Notes under the pieces: model-generated | The model's input: the letters and a program-made list of their open reading frames with translations, nothing else | Told to the model about the DNA's origin: nothing | Databases searched by the model: none | NCBI GenBank assembly: GCA_033032865.1 | Contig: JAWHQI010000229.1 | Location: 3,557,001-3,621,000, forward strand | Source: Dactylorhiza incarnata | Lineage: Eukaryota; Streptophyta; Magnoliopsida; Asparagales; Orchidaceae | Reading direction: 5' to 3' | DNA length: 64,000 bases | Program-made: the position numbers and the translations under genes | Part shown: positions 56,300-64,000 of the stretch, in pieces | How the letters are laid out: each line of letters begins with the position of its first letter | Position numbering within the stretch: the stretch's first letter is position 1

Positions 56300-57079
56300 T
56301 GTTGGAACCCGGATACCGGTCCAACTTGTTCGAGACTGGGGGAGTAGCTTGAGTTACTTCTCTCTTCGTCGGATCCCTAGAACTAAGTATTCCGAGCTAA
56401 GAACTGACCCTCACAGGTTGGTAGGTAGCTCCCTAAGAATGACCCACTGGCTGCAGCGAGGAGGTCCCGCCACTAACCCGGAAATCTAACTTGATTTCCC
56501 CTCCCAAAAACCAGAAGCTGAGCCTGTCTCAGACAGCACAAGGAAGAAAGCACGGGCTCTCTCAAGGGGGGTGGATCTGTGCTGATCTGAGACATAATGG
56601 GTCCTATTTATAGGCAAACTCTTATGAGGGTAAAATGGTCCGGATGGCCTGCGGATAGCGTAGTTCCGCTTTACGTTTCCGCTAAACGCATCCCAAGTTG
56701 GTCTGCTGATAGCCGGGCTCCGCTGTTATGAGGAGCTATGGGCAGACCACTAAGGGCATCCAGGGAACTTTATCTCAAAAGATCTTCCTGGGCGAATTCT
56801 CCCGACCTGGTCTCGCCTGAAAACGGGTCCACTCGCCTGGAGGTGTCGGCCTACTCGTCGGACGCCCTCGGATCTACTCGCCAGGGGGTGCCAGCCTATT
56901 CGCCGGACACCCCTGGCTCTACTCGCCAGGGGGTGCCAGCCTACTCGCCGGACACCCTTGGCTCTACTCGCCAGGGGATGCCAGCCTACTCGGCGGGCAC
57001 CCTTGGCTCTACTCGCCAGGGGATGCCAGCCTACTCGCCGGGCACCCTTGGCTCTTGTCTGCCGAATAGGGGTTGTACA
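56300..57079 (-). repeat. Tat-A 5' LTR
   Basis: 780 bases, same length as the other LTR. Minus-strand TATA in CCTATAAATAGGACCC near 56606-56617. Carries the five 45-base units. Confidence 0.88.
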
Positions 57080-57250
57080 ATAAGCAATTTTGTTTGGACT
57101 TCGCTGCACCAAAGACATTCCTCACTCACATCAAACCATCCTCATCGAATTCGGGATATTTAATATTACAAATATACCTCATCATGTGGGTTCTTCCCTT
57201 ACGCATATGGAATAGTAAAAAGTTATCTCAAAACTAACTAACATCCCTGA

Positions 57251-57918
57251 TGTACAATCCTCATTCTCCGAAGGTGGACCCACTCAAGGTCACGTAGACA
57301 GAAGTCAAAGGTCAAAGGGTCAACACAGAGACCAGCAGTCCAAGGCAGAAGCAGAGAAGACCCTGGCGAGTATGCAGGTGGCACTCGCCAGATAGGCGAG
57401 TATTGACCAGAGGAGCTCGCCCCGCGCAGGAAGCAGCAGAAGCCCTGGGCGAGTATTGGCCCGGCGTGTGCGAGCAGCACCCAATACTCGCCAGATGGGC
57501 GACTATGGCATGGTACTCGCCGAGTAACCCATAGTCGTCGGGTTGGGGGCTGGGCTATAAAAAGCCCCCCCCTACCCTTTGGTTTTCCTATAAATAGGAC
57601 CCCAGGGGTACTTGGATTGGCACCTGGACTTGAGCTTTTGGACCCCGATTTCCGAACTCTCGAGCCCGTCACCCTTGCTTTTAGCCAAGTCGGTGCCTTT
57701 CCTGTACCAAGCTCGGCCACTTTGGTTTCGGAGGGGAAGACTCTCTTGAGCTTCTGGGTACGTGGTGGGACCTCCCTGCCGCAGCACCCGGGGTCCTGTT
57801 AGTTGCTCTTCTAGCTTCGTCGTCGTTGTCAATCAAGTCATCTCGTTGGACTGCTGGGCGAGTAGCCTCCGGCTGCATCGGTCTGAATTTTGAGGTCAGG
57901 ATTTTCCTGGCGTCAACA
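57251..57918 (+). mobile_element. Solo LTR, Tat-like
   Basis: 668 bases from TGTACAATCCTC to GGCGTCAACA with a perfect CCTGA duplication (57246-57250, 57919-57923). A TATA box CCTATAAATAGGAC lies at about 57588. The many ACTCGCC and GGCGAGTA words resemble the Tat-A LTR composition. No internal sequence, so it arose by LTR recombination. Confidence 0.85.
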
Positions 57919-58099
57919 CCTGACTCATAATCATGTTAGTGATTGCTCAACATCAAATATAACTATGATGATTATGTAGCTTGGTAAAAGGCTTATCCAT
58001 AGCCAATTGCTTACCTTAGTCTTATGGTGTTGACTACCGTGTGATGTTTGTTGAAGTAGCAAAACATACTTCATTTCACATGGTTATTGATCTTGTTGT

Positions 58100-59560
58100 T
58101 TCTTTTTAGTGCCACTTGAGAATATTTTTCTATGTGAAATACTCGATGAAAAGGTCTATAAAACTCCACTGGGTCTCTGATTTGAGGGGGGAAATGGAAG
58201 GTACGTCACCTTCTCAAATTTATTTATGGACTCAAGCAATCCTTTTGGGTGTAGTTCAAATGTTCCAATGGGGTGGGGTGTACTATGAGATTCACAAAAT
58301 TGAAGTCTTTATCATACAATTTATATGCATACAGGAATTGATGGGCAAGTTATTCTAGTGATTTAGAACCTATGTATCTAACATAAAGCCAATTATTCAT
58401 AGATGGATGGGTCCAATATATATACTAAGTGCACAAGGATGCATGAATTCCATCATGTGGCACTATAATCTCAACGCACACCCTCATGTATAGGATCTTT
58501 GGCTTCTAACACGTAAGGAGTTTTTAGTTTAGTAGTGTGAGAGTGAGTCGTTGGATCTAGCCTGCTTTGATGTCATGTTAGAACATATGTATCCGCCTAA
58601 AACCAATGGTTTATAGGTGGAGGATCCAATAATTATAAGTGTGAAAGGTACATAAATTCCCCGATGTTGGACTGTAATCTCAACAATTAGGACGAGTGAT
58701 GATCATACATTTATTCCACAAGAGACAAAATTATTAGGAATCTTCTTACACATTAAGGATCTTGGTGAGATGCAATATTTTTAGGACTAGAGATCATCCA
58801 AAGGAATCTATCTGAATGAATGCAAATATGGCTTGGAACTAATTTAAGATGCAAGTAAATCGAGATGTAAAGCCTCATAGATATTTAGGGTTTTTAGGAA
58901 TCCTCATGTTTTAAGAATTGCAAATAATGGTTACCTTTTGAGCGTAGTTCCTAAGTATAATGACTAATTGTGAAGCTAATTTACTTGATTATTATTTATT
59001 TTAATATGGCCTTTGCAATGAGTGTAGTGTCATAGTTTATGTAAACTCCTTGCTATAGCCACTTGGTTGTTATTCGTGAAACTTTTTGGGTGCATTAAGG
59101 CACATTTCGGGAAGGGCATAATGTATAGCACTCATGGACACTTTAGTTTATAGATTTATTATGCAAATTGGGTTGAGTCTCTTTCCGATAGACGATCAAC
59201 ATATGAATATCGTCCCTTTATTGGATGTAATTTGTCTCATGGACGAGCGAGAAATTATTACTAGTCACCTACTACAATGAAGAAGTATATCATTGATCTC
59301 TTACTCAGGGAGCATGTGAGATTTTGTGGTTTAGGACCCTCATCATTGAATTGGGTTTACTGTCTATTTCATGGGATAATCAGGATGTTATTAATATTTT
59401 CTTTGAATTTCTTCTCTATGAGAGAAAAAACACATTGAGGTGGATATTCACTTAATCGAGAGGATGTTCATGATGGCTCTCATTATCTTTTGTTTTGTAT
59501 GCATGTCAGTTCATCGATATTTTCACTAAGCATGTTGGACATCAATGTTGCCGGATAACT
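58100..59560 (+). pseudogene. Decayed Ty1/copia RT and RNase H
   Basis: Broken frames in Copia order: LLKFIYGLKQS near 58210, then after the TRIM HIKDLGEMQYF and GIYLNECKYGLELI (58730-58850), RNase H ADWVESLSDRRSTYEYRPFI near 59165-59230, and KHIEVDIHLIE near 59430-59460. Stops and shifts are frequent. No LTR was found. Confidence 0.72.
58359..58685 (-). mobile_element. 327-base TRIM-like element in Copia RT
   Basis: Direct repeats 58359-58476 and 58576-58685 share TTAGAACCTATGTATC/TTAGAACATATGTATC, ATAGATGGATGG/ATAGGTGGAGG..TCCAAT, and CTGTAATCTCAACA-type ends. The 99-base interior carries a minus-strand ATGACATCAAAGC next to the right repeat, like a primer-binding site. Flanks TCTAG and ATTAG agree at three of five bases. 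Confidence 0.65.
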
Positions 59561-60239
59561 GGGTGTTGAAACTGAAACCATCCTTCAGAAACTTCACTAA
59601 GCATGTTGGATATCTCTAAAAAACTTGATCTTATAATATCTAATCTCCATGTCAAGCTATAATTACATGAGATATATCTTACCAACTTGAGAGGATCATT
59701 GGATTAGTCTATAATTACATCACATGTTGTTTTAACCTTAAGCATTATATTATTTTGTACTTTTTAAGTTCTTAAGACTTATTTGTAATTTCTGACTCTT
59801 TCTCCTTTATAATGATAAATGGGTGTTGAAATTGAAACCATCCTTCAGAAACTTCTGACTGAAAAATTACTATGTTACAAAGAGACACCTTGGAAATAAG
59901 AAAGAAGAATGTTTGTGATGTGGAGTTTCGTCGGCTACCCAATGAGCGAAGAATGCCCCCTCCAAAAATACTCTCATAACATGCATATTTTTATAGGCTG
60001 GGAATCCCTAATTGTGGGGTATGGCAGTTGGGATTAGACATATATACTATGTATGTACACACTTGACCTCGGTGCTTATAATATGTGTAAATAATAGATC
60101 CACTAATGGATTCTCAATGGTAATGTGTTTATAACATGTGTTTACATTGTGATTTCTAGGCGTCTTTTAGAGATAGATAATTTATGTTGGAACACCAATT
60201 CAAATAGTTATTAGTTGATCATATTTTAACAAGGCATCT
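59561..60239. other. AT-rich stretch, no gene recognised
   Basis: A block ACTGAAACCATCCTTCAGAAACTTC occurs at 59570 and again near 59828 with one change, a direct repeat about 260 bases apart. No coding motif. Confidence 0.45.
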
Positions 60240-62895
60240 GCTTTCGTTCCAGCGCATTCCGTGACCGTTACACACCTTCCACGACCGCTACGCCCGAAGC
60301 GTTTGTTCCAGACGCTCGCCCGATCCTTTCGCGGCTGTTACGCTCGAAGTGTTCGTTCCAGACACTCGATCGATCCTTCCACACCGTCCCAGCGGCAGAC
60401 TCCCGCGTGTGTTGTCGGCATTCCTCCCGCGTTGTCCCAGCGGCCGATTTCCGCGCCCGTTCAAGCGGCCTTTCCCGCGCCCGAGCACGCCCTCCCAACG
60501 GCTCGCAGCACCGACCATCCAGATCGCCTCGTTCTGCTTCTCGCAAGCCAGGCAGCGCCTACATCGCTCGTCCGGCTGCGTACCGATCTCCCTCTCGTTT
60601 GCATGCCCCCACGGCTCCGCTCTATGGCGCACTCTGACACACCCGCGCCTCAACCTCCTATGGATCCATCCATTTCCGTTGCCTCGATGCTCACGAGGAG
60701 TCCATCGTCTCGCTCCAGGACCTCATGTGGCGGATGGATGCTAAGTTTGACGCCCTCTTGGCCGGCCGAGCGTCTCATCGACCTCCAATGCGGAGTCCCC
60801 GTTGCTTCTCGGGCCACACCCGGACCTTCCTTGGGATCCTCTTCCGTCGTCGATAAGTTATCGACTTGCACCCCGCTCGTTTGAAGTTCCTTCCTTCAAC
60901 GACACTGACCTGATGGGGTTGATCACCTGCGCAGAATAGTTCTTCGACGTTCATCAGATCCCGAAGGTGCACAAGGTCAATACGACCCTCATCGGCATGG
61001 AGGGCTCCGCTCTCCATTGGGTCCATTGGCTAAGTCAATCCAAGACCACTTTGTCGTGGTTGGACCTACATCGGGACCTTATTCGTCGTTACGATGTTCG
61101 TTACTCGAGTTCCGTCGTGGAGCATCTTTGTGGAGTCCGCCGGATGGGGTTCCTCGACGACTACATCAACGAATTCATTGCATTATCCACGCATGTGTCG
61201 GGTCTTCCTCCCGACCATTACATAAGTTTCTTCATGCATGGCTTACTACCGCATATCCGCGCTCGCCTGCGCACACACCACCCGTCGTCTAGTGATGAGG
61301 CCATGGACCTCGCCTGTATGGTTGAAGGATTGCCAGTACCGGCCCCAATGCACCACTAGGCCTGTAAGCAAAAACCAACCGAACCATGAAACCGAACTGA
61401 ACCAAACCAAACCGCACGGTTTGGTTCGGTTTCAGTATGTTACGGTTCGGTCACGGTTTTGATTTTAGAAAAACCATACGGTTCGGTTCTGTTCATGGTT
61501 TTGCATGGCAAACCTAACCGAATCGAACCGAACCGAACCGCAGTGTATAAATATGTAATTACATTTATATATTTTTTGTAATTAACTATATCCATATTTT
61601 GATTTAGTTATGTCTATAGTATATCATATTTTGGTCACTGTTTTAGTGTTTTTAAAATTTTATTATATGATTAATTGATTATATATTTATATCCCTATTT
61701 CAATTCACGGCTTTTAGAGGACAGCAAATACCAAATAAGAATCCCGGACTTTGTGGAGTTTTTGCATATCATTTAAAATGACATGTTGTGCTTCATATAG
61801 AGTAATTTGCAAGTTTTGCATTTATTTTTATTTCTAAGTATAAACTCTTGTTTGTGAATGTAGTTGTGATTTTAAAATATTCTTAGATTACATATTATTT
61901 AAACCACCAAAACCAAACCGAACCGAACCGAACCATCCGGCTCGGTTCAGTTCGGTTACAATGTTTGAGCGGTTCGGTTCGGTTCCAAAATTTTGGAACC
62001 ACATAGGGGTGGTTCGGTTTGCGGTTTTGCTTGAAAACCGAACCAAACCGAACCGTTACAGGCCTGCGCACCACCGGTTGTCCAATCAGGAGTATCACGA
62101 TCTTCAAAAGAGGGGCTTGTGTTTCCGCTGCAAGTAGACGTACTCTCTGAACTATGATTGCCCGTTGAAGGACCTTCGGGTCCTCATTGGCGAGGAGGAA
62201 CCCGAGGTTACCCACGCCGACTTCGAGGCCTTGGAGGTTGATGTTGACACCGACGATCCTCTGCCCGCGGTCTTGCACCGCCTTGACCTTCCCCTCTTTA
62301 CCGTCGGCGGGATTTATGGCCCACAAACGATGAATCTCCGCGGGATACTGCAGAGGATCCCACTGGTCAACATGATTTATAGTGGGGCAAGCCACAACAT
62401 CAACTGGGATCGCATGACATTGGTCCTCGTTAATGTCAACTGGGATCGCTCTGGGTGGGGTGGATATGATTCACACCCTGGACGACGTCAACATCAACTG
62501 GGATCACATGACAATGCGGTTCCTCCAGAAGGGGGCACCATTACTGTTGGCAGGCGACCCTACTCTCTTGCGCTAGTTCGTCTCACTTTGATCTTTGCAG
62601 AAGACGACTGACATTGATTGAGTTGCATATTTATGGCACGTGGTCGAGCAGGAGGCCCCACGTTCGTCGCCACCCCCCGACCCTGCAGGTTATTCTGGAC
62701 ATGTTTCCGGGCATCTTCACCGACACGGCCCGCCTCCCACCACCTCGTCTGACGGACCACCACATCCTCTTACAGGCGGGTGTGACGTCTGTGTCTGTTC
62801 GTCCTTACCATTAAGATCAAACGCAGAAGAACGAGATTGAGACGTTCATGGGCGGCATGCTAGTTGCGGGTATAATCCCCCCAGTGCTAGTCCGT
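60240..62895 (+). pseudogene. Ty3/gypsy gag, protease and RT start
   Basis: Plus strand. The N-terminal part (60261-60884) is serine- and arginine-rich. The gag core starts after a break: GMEGSALHWVHWLSQSKTT, SSVVEHLCGVRRMGFLDDYI, HGLLPHIRARLRTHHPSSSD, ending VEGLPVPAPMHH at the hAT insertion. After it, a broken zinc knuckle (LCFRCK*) and CPLKDLRVLIGEEEPEV. Protease is reduced to IYSGASHNINWDRM, the former D-S-G-A-S/T-H-N loop with D lost. The RT N-terminus reads LPPPRLTDHHILLQAGVTSV and SVRPYHYQ; it stops near 62895. Same family as the element at 32070-35214. A block with NWDR is locally repeated at 62395-62510. Confidence 0.75.
61357..62066. mobile_element. hAT-like MITE rich in AACCGAACC words
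   Basis: Ends are inverted: TAGGCCTGTAAG left and, reverse complemented, CAGGCCTGTAAC right. Flanking 8-base duplications TGCACCAC (61349-61356) and CGCACCAC (62067-62074) differ at one base. Subterminal blocks of AACCGAACC and GGTTCGGTT occur in opposite directions at both ends; the middle is AT-rich. No transposase. Confidence 0.75.
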
Positions 62896-63013
62896 TTTCG
62901 AGCCTGGTTGATGTAACTTGCGTCGCATCTTCGCGCGTCTTTATTTTACTATTATTTCCCGTCTTTTCTGTGTGGCGCATGTCCTCACGCACGTCTATTT
63001 TATTTATCGCGTA

Positions 63014-63532
63014 CATTCTTGTCATGGCGTCAAGGCGCAGCAAGGCGAGCACCGGGCGCCTTGACGCTTAGGCGACAAGGCGGACGCCTATGCGACAAGA
63101 AGGCGAGCAAATGTCAGGCGGCAATTAATTTTTTTTTAAACAAATGAAGACTATAGACAGCGGTTATTATAATAACCGCTGTCTATAGTGACTGTCAGAG
63201 GACTATAGACAACGGTTATTATAAACCGTTGTCTATTGTACCCGGAACCATACAATAGACATCGGTTTATATATAAACCGGTGTCTATTGTACCAGGAAT
63301 GATACAATAGAAGACGATTTATATATAAACCGATGTATATTGTATCATTCCCGGTACAATAGACAACGGTTTATATAAAAACCGCTGTCTATTCGAGTAT
63401 AGACAGCGGTTTTTATATAAACCGCTGTCTATTCTCCTATTTTTAAAAAAAAAAATAAGGCGCCTGTCGCCTTATTTTCAATTGGGCGTCTGGACGCCTA
63501 GGCGTCACCTAGGCGACGTCATGACAAGAATG
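63014..63532. mobile_element. hAT-like MITE with a hairpin-array core
   Basis: Terminal inverted repeats of 18 bases with one mismatch: CATTCTTGTCATGGCGTC left and CATTCTTGTCATGACGTC right (reverse complemented). Flanks ATCGCGTA (63006-63013) and ATCGTGTA (63533-63540) differ at one base, giving an 8-base duplication. GGCGCC/AGGCG-rich arms enclose the hairpin core. No coding capacity. Confidence 0.7.
63151..63433. repeat. Six consecutive near-perfect palindromes
   Basis: Each unit of about 36-46 bases is ATAGACAGCGGTT-type sequence followed by its reverse complement. The first (63151-63188) is a perfect 38-base palindrome with 19-base arms. The five others have one to four mismatches and swap CAGCGG, CAACGG and CATCGG variants. 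Confidence 0.9.
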
Positions 63533-63540
63533 ATCGTGTA

Positions 63541-64000
63541 TGTATTATTTACTTTGTATCGCACATATCGTTCGCGCTCGTTGTGACGGCTTATTGGTGT
63601 GATCACCCAATAAGTCCCTGAATAAAAAGATCTGTCAAATTAAGTAATAGGTTAATTAAGGCAAGGACTCTGAAATGATTTATCAAAATTAAGCATATTT
63701 TATTTTAGGTAACATATAAATTTAAATCAAATTCTACTTGGGAAATTAAACTTGAGATGGAAAGAGCCTTTTGGAAAGTCCTATATTTGATTATTATTAT
63801 ATCAATTTCATTTCTTTTTATCAAAAGCTGCCTAAATAACTTCTTCTAAAATAATAATTAGAACCTCCTATTAATTATATTCCCCTCTCCAAAATCTCGC
63901 AGCTGGGCAAAATCGACGAAACAGAGTTTTCTCTGTCTTGTCAGAAGCCAGCCCGATCCTTTCCCCTCACGTGCCACCAGCAACGACGCCTCCGCCAAAG
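63541..64000. other. Right edge, no gene recognised
   Basis: A 23-base near-palindrome (TTATTGGTGTGATCACCCAATAA) lies near 63590. The last 130 bases turn GC-richer with a pyrimidine-rich run and CACGTG at 63969, and might be the leader of a gene starting beyond the window. No start codon context could be judged. Confidence 0.35.

Larger units (their letters stand above)
44866..57079 (-). mobile_element. Tat-A: 12.2-kb Tat-like Ty3/gypsy element with antisense genes
   Basis: Two 780-base LTRs (44866-45645, 56300-57079) and a perfect ATAAG duplication (44861-44865, 57080-57084). On the minus strand it carries gag-protease, RT, RNase H, a second RNase H of the dual type known in the Tat lineage, and integrase. 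Then come an 11-unit tandem array and two genes on the opposite strand. Nine LTR differences were counted by eye (about 1.2 percent), so insertion is recent. Pol has one stop and two frameshifts, so this copy is probably not autonomous. Confidence 0.88.
44055..57184 (-). mobile_element. Short TRIM-like LTR element split by Tat-A
   Basis: Direct repeats: 44055-44461 and 44536-44865 plus 57085-57184. Shared blocks are CAGCCCACAATAT, ATAGGTGG/ATAGATGG..TTAC, AACTCAAGCACTT and a shared end TCATCA. Between them 74 bases hold a minus-strand primer-site-like TAGTATTAGAGCC (44511-44523). No coding capacity and no target duplication found. Tat-A sits in the right repeat. Confidence 0.6.

Noticed and set aside
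60261..60884. A host gene
   Set aside because: It is the low-complexity N-terminal region of a gypsy gag that continues downstream.
63580..63610. Short near-palindrome as a terminator or operator
   Set aside because: Plant DNA, no gene nearby, and short inverted repeats are common.

Overview
This is nuclear DNA of a flowering plant, built almost entirely of nested transposable elements with one recognisable host gene. Plant-type Copia, chromovirus-like and Tat-like Ty3/gypsy elements, FAR1/MULE transposase, an RTE LINE with a plant-type TTG tail, TRIMs, hAT- and Harbinger-type MITEs and GT-AG introns support this. The species cannot be told from the sequence. Layout: 1-790 is a decayed Copia pol fragment. 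960-6850 is a decayed MULE/FAR1-type transposase gene (minus strand) split by a Harbinger-like element (2140-3425, itself holding a hAT-like element at 2467-3036) and a non-autonomous LTR element (4149-6589). 7620-8470 holds Copia integrase scraps and 8584-9184 a truncated RTE LINE. 9895-27613 is a Copia/gypsy composite: a Copia 5' LTR, two copies of a Copia internal region, a minus-strand gypsy complex between them carrying a 464-bp TRIM, and a Copia 3' LTR broken by a 6.9-kb Tat-like element (Tat-B, 20590-27494). 29295-31382 holds two exons of a host gene for a C2H2 zinc-finger protein with an MBD-like segment (minus strand). 32070-35214 is an internally deleted gypsy element and 35688-41152 a rearranged chromovirus-like element. 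44055-57184 is a small LTR element split by a 12.2-kb Tat-like element (Tat-A, 44866-57079). After it come a solo LTR (57251-57918), a Copia scrap with a 327-bp TRIM inside, a gypsy gag-protease-RT scrap split by a hAT-like element, and a MITE whose core is six consecutive hairpins (63014-63532). The most interesting system is the antisense cassette of the two Tat-like elements. Tat-A carries gag-protease, RT, two RNase H regions and integrase on the minus strand, an 11-unit 91-bp tandem array, and then two genes on the opposite strand. Tat-B has lost gag-pol but keeps the same two genes, again antisense to its LTRs. Gene 1 is basic, disordered and coiled-coil; gene 2 has a conserved domain resembling the plant 'putative gypsy type transposon' family. 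All four genes have the same 10-base TATA sequence TCTATAAATA 20-130 bases upstream of the start, on the antisense strand. This suggests separate promoters and selection for the cassette even without gag-pol. Insertion boundaries rest on target-site duplications read by eye; decayed proteins were recognised by motif and not by database search.
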